A DNA stretch of 64,000 bases, taken from assembly GCA_006176705.1 (NCBI GenBank), contig QRFJ01003061.1, positions 1-64,000 on the forward strand, given 5' to 3'. The notes below the pieces were generated by a model. The model saw only the letters and a list, made by a program, of their open reading frames with translations. It did no database searches and was not told the origin of the DNA. This stretch comes from Cocos nucifera. Its lineage: Eukaryota; Streptophyta; Magnoliopsida; Arecales; Arecaceae. Positions within the stretch are counted from its first letter, which is position 1, and each line of letters begins with the position of its first letter. The position numbers and the translations under genes are program-made. Shown here piece after piece: positions 8,961 to 19,411 of the stretch.

Positions 8961-10995
8961 TGTTGGTGCACAATCTGGTTGACGTCGGATCGAGCTGGAG
9001 TTGAGGAAAAAGAGGTTGTCATTGGTGACCTACAAAATAAAGTTTCATCTAAAGTTAGTGGTGGTGGCTCCGATAGGATCCTCCGACGATCAAGTCAGCT
9101 CTTCTAACCAATAGAAATGGAGTACTCAGGTAAGAATTCAGTAAAATTTTGGGAAGAAAAAGAGGCTTAGAAAAAACATATCTGGAGGATACCTTTTAAT
9201 AGATGGAGCTTATCGTAACTGTTTGGTAGTGGGTCACTTCGAGCCACGTGGAGTTTGTTACAGAGAAAGGTGTCCGTTGTTGTGATGTAGCCATTCGATA
9301 GTGGGCCACTCAGGGCCACGTATATTTTATTATGGAGAGTTGTGTCCATTGTCATGAAGTGGCCATTCGTTGAGATTTAATAGTCGATGTTTGGAGGAAG
9401 TAGGTGTTGGTTGGTGAAGAGCTTTGACATACATCAATTCTAGGAGAGTTTAGACTCCTAAAGAAAACACAGCTAGAGGAAATCATCCAGAAGGAATGCT
9501 AGTTGAAATCTAGAAGTAATCCACTAGAGGAATCTAGATGGAGTTTGACTGATGGAGAAGTTCAAGAGAAGTCTGACTGGGGGAGAAGTTTGATCAAAGA
9601 AGAAGTCCGGAAGAAGTTTGGCTCTTAGAGCAATTCGAAAGAAGTTCTGCTCCTGGAGGAATCCGATTGAAGAAGAAGTCTAAAAAGAGTTTGACTCTTG
9701 AAAGAATTTGGAAGGAGTTCGGCTCCTGGAGTTAATCAATTAAAGAAGAAGTCTGAAAGGAGTTTGGCTCCTAAAGGTATCCGACTGAAGGAGAGATCTA
9801 GAAGGAGTTTGGCTCTTATAGAAATTTGACTGAAGGAGAGATCCAGAAGGAGTTCCACTCCTATAAAAATTCGACTGAAAGAGGAGTTTGGAAGGAGTTC
9901 GGCTCCTGAAGGTATCCGATAGAAAGAGAGATCTGAAAGGAGTTCAGCTCCTGAAGAAACTTGATTGAAGGAGAGATCCAAAAAGAGTTTGGCTCCTGTA
10001 GAAACTTGACTGAAGGGAAGATTCGGAAGGAGTTTGGCTCCTGTAGAAATTCGACCAAACGAGGAGTCTAGAAGGAGTTCAGCTCTTGGAGGTATCAAAC
10101 TAAAGGAGAGATCTGGAAGGAGTTTGGCTTTTAGAGGAACTTGACTGAAGGAGAGATCTGAAAGAAGTTTGGCTCCTGTAGAAATCCGACTGAAGGAAGA
10201 GTTTTCGAAGGAGTTTGGTTCCAGGAGGTATCCGATTGAAGGAGAGATTTGGAAGAAGTTTGGCTCCTAGAGGAACTTGACTAAAGGAGAGATCTGAAAG
10301 GAGTTCAGCTCCTATAGAAATCTGACTGAAGGAGGAGTCCAGAAGAAGTTCGGCTCCTGGAGGAGCTTGACTAAAGAAGAAGTTCGAAAGAAGTTCGACT
10401 CCTGTAGAAATCCGATTGAAGGAAAATTCGGAAGGAGTTTGGCTCCTTTAGAAATCGTACTGAAGGAGAAATCTAGAAGAAGTTCGACTCCTGGAGGAAC
10501 TTGACTAAAGAAGATGTTCAAAAGTAGTTCGGTTCCTATAGGTATCCGACTGAAGGAGAGGTTCGAGAAAAGTTTGGCTCTTGTAGAAATCCGACTGAAT
10601 GAGAAATTCAAAAGGAGTTTGGCTTCTGTAGGAATTCGACTGAAGGAGAAATTCAAAAGGAGTTTGACTCCTAGAGGAGCTTGACTGAAGAAGAAGTTTG
10701 GAAGAAGTTTGGCTCTTGTAGAAATCTGACTGAAGGAGAAATTCGGAATGAGTTTGGCTCTTTGAGGAGTTCGACTGAAGGAGAAGTCTGAAAGGAGTTC
10801 GGCTCCTGAAGGAATCCGAATGAAGGAGAAATCTGAAAGGAGTTCAGCTAGGGTTCGATCGATGGATGAGTTCGGCTACTGAATGAGTTCGGTTGCTGAA
10901 GGAAGAATTTTCAATTGAAGCTCCTTAGGGATTACCAACTGCATTAGGCTAAGCATCAGGTTGGACTTCGATAGGAGCGGAATTTATCCCCAATA
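8961..10995 (-). repeat. Tat2 3' LTR, expanded by a 45-bp array
   Basis: The LTR is bounded by TGTTGGTGCA at 8961 (minus-strand ...CCAACA end) and by ATTGGGGATAAA on the minus strand at about 10995, right after the polypurine tract. It is about 2.03 kb; the corresponding Tat4 LTR (45708-46649) is only about 0.94 kb. Most of the difference is the tandem array at 9470-10900. The rest aligns: the TTTGTAGGTCACC word, the CTCTTCTTC transcribed region and the GTGGCCC block. The promoter should lie in the 9170-9250 area, but I cannot pin down a TATA box. Confidence 0.8.
9470..10900. repeat. 45-bp tandem array in the Tat2 LTR (about 30 units)
   Basis: Diverged units of about 45 bp, of the type GACTGAAGGAGAGATC + (T/C)(G/A)GAAGGAGTTYGGCTCC + TGTAGAAATCC, repeat from about 9470 to 10900. 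Because 45 is a multiple of three, reading frames on the minus strand stay open over 65-120 codons as a 15-residue repeat (an EPNSF core). These frames have no domain and exist only because of the period. The Tat4 LTR carries about 8 related units at 45790-46130; Tat1 has three or four diverged ones. Confidence 0.85.
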
Positions 10996-10997
10996 AT

Positions 10998-11012
10998 AGT
11001 CCCCCCACTCTC
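10998..11012 (-). promoter_or_regulatory. Tat2 polypurine tract
   Basis: The minus strand reads GAGTGGGGGGACTA directly before the LTR start at about 10995. A purine run ending at the 3' LTR is the primer for plus-strand DNA synthesis in LTR retrotransposons. In Tat4 the same site (about 45691-45705) reads GAGAGTGGAAAAACTA: the G run has been largely replaced by A. Confidence 0.75.
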
Positions 11013-11079
11013 TTCCTTTAAAATTCGAAGGAAGTGAGTACAAAAAAGGTGACTGCCGAAGTTCTTTTTCGGGCTTGAA

Positions 11080-11460
11080 GCTCTGAGGAGACCTTATCTC
11101 CAGTCGAGGTTGACGTTGAAGTTGAGGCTCGGGGGAGATCTTGCCTCCAGTTGAGGTCCAAAGAGATCTTGTCTCCTATTGACGTTGTGGTTGAAGCTCG
11201 TGGGAGATCTTGTCTCCAGCCGAGATTGAAGTTGAAGTTGAAGCTCGGGGGAGATCTTATCTCCAGTCGAGGTTGAAGTTGAAATTGAAGCCCGAGGGAG
11301 ATCCTATCTCTAATAGAAATTGAAGTTAGAGTTGAAGCTCGGAGGAAATCTTGTCTTCAGCCGAGGTTGAAGGAGATCTTATCTCCTGTTGACATAGACG
11401 TAGAAGGAGCTCAGGAGAGATCTCATCTCTAGCCGAGGATCAGGGAGTTCTTATCTCCTC
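11080..11460. repeat. 63-bp-type array, short version, in the Tat2 3' UTR
   Basis: Five to six irregular units containing GGAGATCTTATCTCC (near-palindrome), GCCGAGGTTGAAG and GAAGCTCGGGGG. They are the reverse complement of the large Tat4 array at 43930-45640 and sit at the same place in the element, between integrase and the polypurine tract. Confidence 0.8.
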
Positions 11461-11464
11461 TTCT

Positions 11465-12000
11465 TACCTCATCTAAAATGAATAAGGCCTTCGACTTTGC
11501 TCACATTAGGATGAGGTTCTCCTCCCATTCCTAAAAGACTGTAGGGGCACATAAGGGCTGTTGTCAGGGCCTCTCCCCCATCTCGTCTAAAATGAATGAG
11601 GTCTTTGACTTTGCTCGCGTTAGGATGAGGTTCTCCTCCTATTTCTAACAGATTGTAGGGGCGCATAAGAGCCGTTGTCAGGGCCTCTCCCCTCATCTCG
11701 TCTAAAATGAATGAGGCCTTCGACTTTGCTCGCGTTAGGATAAGGTTCTCCTCCTATTCCTAATAGGCTGTAGGGGCGCACAAGGGCCATTGTCAGAGCC
11801 TCTCCCCTCATCTCGTCTAAAATGAATGAGGTCTTCTACTTTGCTCGTGTTAGGATGAGGTTCTCCTCCCATTCCTAACGGGATGTAGGGGTGCATAAGG
11901 GCCGTTGTCAGGGCCTTTTCCCTCATCTCGTCTAAAATGAATGAGGCCTTCAACTTGCTCATGTTAGAATGAGGTTCTCCTCTTGTTCCTAACATGGCCA
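11465..12000. repeat. 115-bp tandem array in the Tat2 3' UTR (five units)
   Basis: The landmark TCTAAAATGAAT(G/A)AGG begins at 11472, 11586, 11701, 11816 and 11931, giving spacings of 114, 115, 115 and 115 bases. Each unit also holds GTTAGGATGAGGTTCTCCTC, GGGGCGCA(T/C)AAG and TTGTCAGGGCCTCTCC. The units are much more alike than those of the neighbouring arrays, so this array expanded or was homogenised most recently. Tat4 has only about one and a third degenerate units here (43790-43920). Confidence 0.9.
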
Positions 12001-12129
12001 CTATTGATTATTTCTTTCCTATCATCACATAGTTTTTGCACCAAGAAATAATATCATTAAAATGGAGGAGTTTTATTGATAAAAAATTACTGGGTAGTAC
12101 ATCCTCAGATTTTTTGAATTCTAAGGTCG

Positions 12130-13440
12130 TACGAGCATCGTCCCTCCGAGCTCCTTCAAATGATAGGTTCCGGGATGGATGACCTCCTCTACTTCATACG
12201 GGCCTTCCCAATTCGGGACAAGCTTTTCCTGGCTCTAAGGTTAAGAGATGGTGACTCGTCGAAGCACTAAGTCCCCTACTCTGAATATTTTTCCTCTAAC
12301 TTTGGAGTTATAGTATCGGACCATCCTCCGCCTGTAGGCCACCATCCGAACCTAGGCGTCCTCTTTTTTTTCTCCAAGTAGGTCAAAGTTGACTCTGAGG
12401 TCCTATGAGTTATTCTGCTCATTAAACGCCACGACCCACACTGATGGAAGCTTAAGCTCGATTGGGATGACTGCCTCCATTCCAAAAGCCAAGGAGAATG
12501 GTGTTTTCCTAGTCGGTAACCTTTGTATAGTTCGGTACGCCCAGAGGATATGGTAGAGTTCATCCACCCAGGCTCTCCTTACTCTATCGAGCCTTATCTT
12601 GATGCCTTACAATAGGGTCCGATTGGTCACTTCAGCTTTCCTATTTGCCTGTGGGTGAGCTATTGATGTGAGGTGGTGGAAGATGTTTAGGTCTTCGCAG
12701 AACTCAACGAACCTCATTCCAGCAAACTGTCACCAGTTATCTGTTATGAGAGTTTGGGGCAGATTGAATCGACGGACTATTGATTTTCAGATGAAGTCCT
12801 ATACATTGGCCTCAATAATTTTTGCTAGTGGTTCTGCTTCGATCCATTTGGTGAAGTAGTCGATCGCGATCAGGAGGAACTTTCATTGCCTAGATGCCAT
12901 CGAGAAAGGGATAAGTATGTCCATTCCCCACTATGCAAATGGCCAATGTGCGCTTAGTTGAGTAAGCTCGGAGGCTGGTTGTCTTTGGAGGTTTACATTC
13001 TTCTAATAGAGGTCACATTTCTTGATATACTCTATGAAATCGTGGTGCAAGGTCGACCAATAGTATCCTTACCGAAGTAGTTTTTGTGACAGGGACCTGG
13101 CTCCTACATGACTTCCAAAAATTCCCTCGTGCACTTCTCATAATGCGAAGTCGACCTTTGAAGATCAAAGACATCTCAGCAGCGGCAGTGAATATGACCT
13201 CTTATACAACTTGCCCTCATACAAAATGTACCGAGAGGCTTGATTCCTGAGTTTTTGAGCTTCTTTAGGATCATGAGGAAGAACTTCCTCTTTGAGGTAA
13301 CCAACCAACGGGTCAATCCAGCTCGGCTCTAGCTCCGTCTGCATAACAAACGGTGATTCCTCCGAGCTTGGGCATTTTAGAGTTTCGAAAAATACTTCTT
13401 TGGGCAGTTCGGCAGGGGCTGAAGTGGCCAACTTAGAGAG
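12130..13440 (-). pseudogene. Tat2 integrase (broken)
   Basis: Integrase joins element DNA to the chromosome. On the minus strand the region starts near 13431 with an N-terminal block (a PSWIDPLVGYLKEE stretch, then YILYEGKLYKRSY). The catalytic core then has all three acidic residues: Asp in a WGMDI motif near 12920, Asp in an LITDN motif near 12740, and Glu in a KAEVTNRTLL motif near 12635; the last two are about 35 codons apart, as in the D,D(35)E family. The C-terminal part is seen around 12560-12140, with an ARTIQRLPTR-like helix, an FSLAFGMEAVIP motif and a WEGPYEV motif. Several in-frame stops and at least one frameshift disable it. No chromodomain follows. Confidence 0.85.
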
Positions 13441-13473
13441 GAGGTCAGCTCTTGTATTTTTTGCCCTCGAAAT

Positions 13474-13990
13474 CTATCGAATGCCAAAACTATCGAAGGC
13501 CAGAGTCAAATCCTTTATTTTCTCAAAGTATTTCATCATACTTTCCTTCCGTGCTTCATAGTTCCCACTAACTTGGCCGACCACTAATTGAGAATCACTA
13601 TAGACTTGAAGACGATCTACTTTTAACTCTCTTTCTATTTTTAACCCAGTGATCGGTGCTTCATATTCAGCCCCATTATTAGTTGTAGAAAATTCGAAGC
13701 ATAGCGCATACTCGATGATGATACCCTTAGGGCTGATTAAGACTAATCCAGCACCTACTTTGGTGGAGTTGGATGAATAATCCATGTACAGGATCCAAAA
13801 ATCTTTGAAAAGGTTGGCACTCTCTTCGTGGAGACTCGATTGCGACAATAGAGTGTCAATCTCATTCTATTCAAGCTCGGCATCATTAGAAAAGATATAT
13901 TCTACTATAAAATTTATCAATATCTGGGCTTTGATTGATGGCTAGGATCGATAATTAATGTCGGACTTCATGAGCTCGATCGCCCATTTT
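13474..13990 (-). pseudogene. Tat2 second RNase H domain (archaeal-type)
   Basis: Minus-strand frame of about 124 codons upstream of integrase. Key motifs are ILYMDYSSNSTKVGAGLVL (first catalytic Asp), NNGAEYEAPITGL (catalytic Glu) and QVYSDSQLVVGQV (second catalytic Asp). The order and spacing are those of the extra RNase H that Tat-lineage elements carry in addition to the one fused to RT. It would degrade RNA in RNA-DNA hybrids and help release primers. This domain still has the three acidic residues, but stops on both sides cut it from RT and integrase. Confidence 0.85.
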
Positions 13991-15276
13991 GCGATTCTTT
14001 CAGAAGCATCCATTTGATGAAGAACTACTTTTATTGGTTGATCCATGAGGATCATTATGGTGTGCCCCTGAAAGTAAAGTCAGAATCTCCTGGCAGCGAT
14101 TAGAAGAGAGTAGATCAATTTCTCCAGCTTAGAGTACCTGGTCTCTGCATCCCTCAAGACCCGGCTTATGTAGTAGATAAGTCGCTGCATCTTTGCTTCC
14201 TCCTTGACCAGGACTACTGCCAAGGCCACCGGGGAGACTGCTAGGTACAAGAATAACTCTTCTTCAGGTTCAGGCTTTGCCAGTAGTGGGGGTGAGCTGA
14301 GGTAGTTTTTGAGCTTCTCGAATGCCCATTGGCACTCCATCATCCAGCAGAAGATCTTTGGTTGCTTGAGAACTCGGAAGAAGGGCATGCATCGCTCGGC
14401 CGATCTCAGGATAAAGTGATTTAGGGATGCCACTTTTTTAGTCAGGCGCTGAACTTCTTTGATTGTTCTTAAAGCAATCATCTCTCGAATGGCTTGGATT
14501 TTCTCTGAATTTGCTTCAATCACGCATCTTGACACCATAAACCCCAGAAACTTTCTTGAGGTCACACCAAAGGTACACTTAGTCAAGTTCAGCTTCATCT
14601 TATGCTTCTTGAGTGCACTGAAGTTCTCTTTGAGGTCAGTAAGGTGGTTTATAGAAGCTCAACTTTTGATGAGCATATCATCCACATACACCTGCATATT
14701 ACGGTCGATCTGCTCATCGAAGATTTTGTTGACTAGGTGCGGTACGTTGCCCCTGCATTCTTGAGTCCAAAAGGCATAACCCTATAACAATAAAGATCAC
14801 GATCAGTAACAAAAGTAGTTTTCTCCTCATCCTTCGATGCCATCCATATTTGGTTATAGTCGAAGAAGGCATCCATGAAGGTGAGGAGCTCATGGCCCGA
14901 GGTTGCATCTACCAGTTGATCAATCCTAGAAAGAGAGTAGCTATTCTTTGGGCAGACTTTGTTTAGCTTTTTGAAGTCTATACACATCCTCCACTTATTG
15001 TTTGTCTTTTTGACGAGGACCACATTTGAGATCCAGGTCAGATAGTTAACTTTTTGGATGAATCTAGCTTTGAGGAGCTTGCCTACTTCTTCTATGATTG
15101 CTTTCTGTCTCTCCGAGGCATGGTTGCGCATCTTCTTTTTTACCGATCGATACTTAGGATCAATGGTCAGCCGATGTTTCATGACCTTGGTGTCAATTCC
15201 TGATATATCTATTGGGGCCCAGGCGAAGATGTCCGCATTCTTCCTGAGGAAGGTGACAAGTTACTCCCAAATCTCG
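13991..15276 (-). pseudogene. Tat2 reverse transcriptase with first RNase H (broken)
   Basis: The minus strand from 15276 encodes the end of the protease-RT linker (FAWAPIDISGID), then fingers and palm: NNKWRMCIDFKKLNKVCPKN, IDQLVDATSGHELLTFMDAF, DRDLYCYRVMPFGLKNAGAT, and the catalytic YVDD at 14688-14677. A second open part (14598-14080) holds KCTFGVTSRKFLGFMVS, the thumb, and the connected RNase H-like region ending with RDAETRYSKLEKLIYSLL. One frame change and stops lie between the two parts. The first ~70 codons expected upstream of 15276 are cut off by the Angela A1 LTR. Confidence 0.88.
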
Positions 15277-17539
15277 TGTTAGATATGAGTGCCCTAGAAG
15301 GCAGAATTGGCTGACACTTGTAATACACTTCTAAGGGCAAAATTATAATTTTGACTATAAATAATAAAGTGGGTTATTTTCTATCACATAAGTGTATTTA
15401 GTGTATGTGATACATCCCTTGAGTTAGTAGTAATGATAATTCATATTTTCAAGAGTTGAAAATTTAAGACACGAATTTTTATTTAGTAACTTATAAAATA
15501 CTCCTGACCGTAGGATTATCATGAGGATGGTGATTGATCCGAAAGGTTAGTGTATAATAACTTCTTTATAATAGATGAGTCTTGAGTCTATGGTGTGGAG
15601 ACACCAGAGCGAGAGTATAGGTACTCATTAGAGAACGAGGGCACTGAGCGTGACCACCTCGAGTAGTCATAAGAAAGTCTACGTTCTCGTCGATGACTTA
15701 CTCGATGCTGCAGTTGTGTGTCTGGTTCTTTGACCTGAGGTGCATCGATAATTCATCTTGAGGGTATTATAGTTTGACTACACCATGACTTGATCTTCTA
15801 GCCATTCAAAACCCTGAGATGTATGTTGGCTATAGCATGTTCATTGTAGGAATTGGATTGCACCAAGATGGAATCTATCTACCTCGATGGATGAGGAGCA
15901 ATCCTATGATGATCATGAGAATCAAGTCAATAAGCCCATGGCCATGGCAGAGAGTGAAATAATAGAAAGAGTTTCTATTAAGATTTTTACATCAGACTTG
16001 AATCGAATGATTAAATCATATGATAGAAATTAGGGTTTGACGAGTTCACCTTAACCCTAAGCTGATCAGGGCTCAAGATAGAAGAACTTAATTACACAAG
16101 TAGCTGCACCGAGAGGTTCATTTTTAGTTTTGATGGGTTGCCACTACATGCTGCTAGGTATCACTAGTGGATTTTGGGAGCAATTAGAATGATTTAGATG
16201 ATCGATCATTCTAAGTTGTCTGAATCAGAAAAGTTCTAATCCATCGAAAGTAGTTTCGATGATGTCGATGATGGAGATCATGACATATCCCATTATCATA
16301 CAGAACTAAACTTAACTAGATCACACAAATAAGAGTTTGGATCTAGATATCATCAATTGGACTAACCCAGTTCAATTGATTTGAATAAGATTCAGTTAGG
16401 TTCAAGGAAATTATGCTAGCACACGATTGAGCCTAACATTCTCCTTTTTCTATCTTAAAAGTTGTCTCAACTAAGCCAAATGAGCTTTTGCTTACTTAGG
16501 TACCTTTACTGGGCCTGACTAGAGCATGTCCAAGTTAGAAAAGGATTGTCTTAATTTATGAGATAAATTTGAGATAACACCTGCCATTTTTCGTCACCTA
16601 CTAATTCTTATACTTTGACTTGGTCAAACGTTGACCTTTGACCCTTGGACATCTGCCCATGTGTCATGCACTTATTGGAGAGCAGATAGGGGCTTGTCTC
16701 CTCTCTGAAAATTGGAAAGAAGGGGGTGCACGCCAAGGATGGCGTGCGCCCATGGACAGGGAAGCTGGAGTCCCATACGGATGAGACTCTAGGTTGCTCG
16801 TTGGATTCAAACTAGGTGACCCTCATCTATAGACTTTGACCAATCTTAGGCACTACCTTAGGATAAATCCATGGATCTCTCATCCTACCTATCAGATTTA
16901 GATCTGATTGAACGAAGCAATGCGATTGACCGGGGTGATGCAGCACTGCATGACACAGCAGAGTCTATAAATTGACCCTATCTGCACCCACTTTTTAATA
17001 GAGTTCATCTAAGCCATGCCCCAAGGCTGTCCCTCTCCCTTCTCCATGCCACCATCTAGCCCACTCCCTCCTCTCTATGCCCAAGAAAGTTGGGTTCTTC
17101 TGATTAGTGCGAGTCAAGCAAGAAAGGCTGACGAAAAAGAAAGAAGGCAGCACTACTGCAGAGACGATGGGTGATCTTTAGAAAGTGTTTTGAAGATCCT
17201 CCAAATCAGATGCAGATTTAATTTTTGGAGAAAAGAAAGAGAAGGAGAAGATATCTAGATCCAACTTGAGCAGATACCGATAGAGGCCAGGTGCTTGCGT
17301 GGCTAGATCCAGAACCTCAGAGCTTCTGTAGGATCATCAACGGGTAATCAGATTACCCAAGATCAAAGAAAAAATTAATTCAAAATTAATTTAGTTTTAT
17401 TTTCTTAATTATTAGTTTATAAATTAAATCTAAAAAAGTATCAGATCTGATCTAGATCTAAGAGAAAATTTTTGAAATATGCCTCTCGATCCAGTCAGAT
17501 CTGAACGAACCTGACCCAGGAAATCAGGATTTTCCTTCA
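15277..17539 (+). repeat. Angela A1 5' LTR
   Basis: Starts TGTTAGATATGAGTGCCCTA at 15277 and ends ...CCTTCA at 17539, two bases before the primer site. Its length of 2263 matches A2 (2267). A methylation-prone, promoter-bearing part lies near 16900-17050, where a CTATAAATTGACCC stretch (about 16967) is the best TATA-box candidate. The insertion cuts the RT linker of Tat2; the 5 bases before it are TCTCG, but no partner duplication can be checked because the other end is lost. Confidence 0.88.
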
Positions 17540-17541
17540 AC

Positions 17542-17553
17542 TGGTATCACAGC
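17542..17553 (+). promoter_or_regulatory. Angela A1 primer-binding site
   Basis: TGGTATCACAGC lies two bases inside the LTR. It is one base different from TGGTATCAGAGC, the complement of the 3' end of plant initiator methionine tRNA, used by most Ty1/copia elements; A2 (57278) keeps the perfect form. Confidence 0.85.
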
Positions 17554-19411
17554 TAGGTTCTTATAAATTTATTTAGATTTGATTTAATCTGATTAATTAG
17601 TTATTTTAGATATCACATGAGATGTGATTAGATCTAAAATTAGAAAATTAGAAAAATTAAAATAAATTAATTTAGATCTAACATGTATGAGATACATAAC
17701 TAGACTAGGAATAGAATTGTTCTATGTGTAATCTAGTTAGATCACAATTTTTGTTTGATTAAAAGTAATTTTTAGATCTATTTATTTTCTATTTTATAAT
17801 ATTATAAATATTATAATTAGATCTAAAAATAAAAAATAAAATAAAATTAATTATTCATATGAGATATGATAGTTGCATGTTTAGACTAGTTGTAGAATAG
17901 TTCTGCAAATAGGTCTAGATTAAATTTTATTTGATATGATCAAATTTAAATTTATTTTTTTAGATGATTATGAGATAATTTAGATCTAAAAAATATGCAT
18001 GCATGATATATATGATATATATACAAAATATATTTTAATTAGATCGATTTTTTATATGAGATATATGCTTAGATCTAATTTATTTTTGTAGATTAGTTAT
18101 ATTTCTGATTAAGTCATTTTCCTTGGCCGTCCAGTCATAAGAACAAAGTAGGGCTTAAAGATCCTCTCCTCTCATTCGATGGGGTGTTCTTATGTTGTGT
18201 AGGGGTGCTGCGCCTTCATCCTTAATCAGAAATTAAAAACTTACTTTTCGCAAAATCCTAGATCTTGAAATCCTAGGATCTTTTTACATGTTTTGTTTAT
18301 GAATCCTAACTTAATTAAGAATTAAGTTTATGAAATATCAATTAGGTTTAAAATTGAGAATTTTAGATCTAAGACATATTCATAAATCTGGGTTCGGGCT
18401 TGGGTAGCTCAATTAGGTCTAGCGGTTGATCAAACCAAATCAAGAGTTGGTTAGATAGGATCAATAATGCTTAAATTGACCAGCCTAATAGGATTAAGTC
18501 TAGGTCAGGATTGAGTCACGAATGTGATCGATCAAGCTAAGACCTAATTAGGCTCAATGGTTAGAGTTTGGATTATAGGCTAATCCGATTGGTTCTGTCT
18601 CAACAATTTGGTGTCTAAGGTAAGTTTTGCAGATACGACCGACTGATTTTTAATTAGTAGCCACTCGACTAGATGCATTCTTATCGAGTTAATGGCACAT
18701 CCCTTCCATCGGTCTCACTTACCTAGCCATGTTTGTTGACTCAATTCTGATCTGAGGTGGTCAATAATCCAAGCTAACCCATGCCACTAGGTTAGTCATA
18801 ATAGTTATGACTATGTCAAGTCTAGTTTAATGAGATGTAAATCAAATCTCCCTAAGAAAAGATTAGGTCAAAGGTCTTCCACCATTGTAGATGTCCGGGC
18901 CCTTCCCAAGGTTGATTGTTCTCGACTGGTTACAGTGGCTCAGTTGCACCGAGAAGATGCAACTATATCTATTAGGCATTAGATGCTACAGGCTGAAGGA
19001 TGAATTGGGCTCAATATTCTGGATATGGTGAGAGACTCAATTAGAAATCCAATCTGTGCAAATGGTGGGTTTGACTTAACTAAGGAGTGGATCAATATTT
19101 CGGACATGATGAAATTCATGAATTAGAGATCAAGTTTGGGTGCACCACGATTAGAGAATCATTGAACAAGAGTTGTTCAACCATTGGCTAACCCATCACC
19201 AATAACTATTAAGTGAGGTGATGAGTAAGTAGGTGGGATCGCACCACCCACTAGAAATCAGTAATCATGGAGATTTTTGCATCTCTACAGAGAAAGTGTA
19301 GCGATTTTAGAAAATAGTGGAAGCTAATTTATTTAAAAATAAAATCCCTAAATAAATTGGTTAAGTCTTAATTACAATATCTAACTAAAAATATTGACTT
19401 TCTACAGAAAA
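17554..19411 (+). other. Angela A1 untranslated leader
   Basis: About 1.86 kb of AT-rich sequence without a coding frame, between primer site and gag. It aligns over its length with 57290-59147 of A2 (for instance GGCTTGGGTAGCTCAATTAGG, TGGCACATCC-like and GATTGTTCTCGACTGG landmarks), so it is a genuine part of the family and not a later insertion. It contains the stem-loop at 18102-18232. Confidence 0.75.
18102..18232 (+). ncRNA. Candidate structured RNA in the Angela A1 leader
   Basis: A perfect 12-base inverted repeat, TTTCTGATTAAG at 18102-18113 and CTTAATCAGAAA at 18221-18232, encloses a second perfect 9-base pair, CATAAGAAC at 18136-18144 and GTTCTTATG at 18186-18194. The same nested arrangement occurs in A2 (57845-57975). 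This would form a two-tier stem in the genomic RNA, between the primer site and gag, where dimerisation and packaging signals normally lie. Function is inferred. Confidence 0.5.

Larger units (their letters stand above)
8961..15276 (-). mobile_element. Tat2: 3' half of a Ty3/gypsy Tat-lineage retrotransposon
   Basis: Read on the minus strand: RT (15276-14080), RNase H regions, integrase (about 13440-12130), 3' UTR with a 115-bp array and a 63-bp array, polypurine tract (11012-10998), and 3' LTR (10995-8961). Gag, protease and the 5' LTR are missing, because an Angela-like LTR (A1) starts at 15277 just upstream of the RT domain. Dual RNase H domains and a long repeat-bearing 3' UTR are known traits of the Tat/Ogre clade. 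Confidence 0.85.

Noticed and set aside
9736..10656. Possible repeat protein genes on the minus strand
   Set aside because: The 15-residue repeat follows directly from the 45-bp period of an LTR array; units also carry stops and shifts.
4918..15276. Tat1 and Tat2 as the two halves of one element
   Set aside because: The RT sequences overlap (both contain the FAWAP to HELLTFM stretch) and differ, and LTR fragments lie between them; they are two copies.
17542..17553. tRNA gene
   Set aside because: The match to initiator methionine tRNA is limited to the 3' end complement, as expected for a primer site; no cloverleaf is present.
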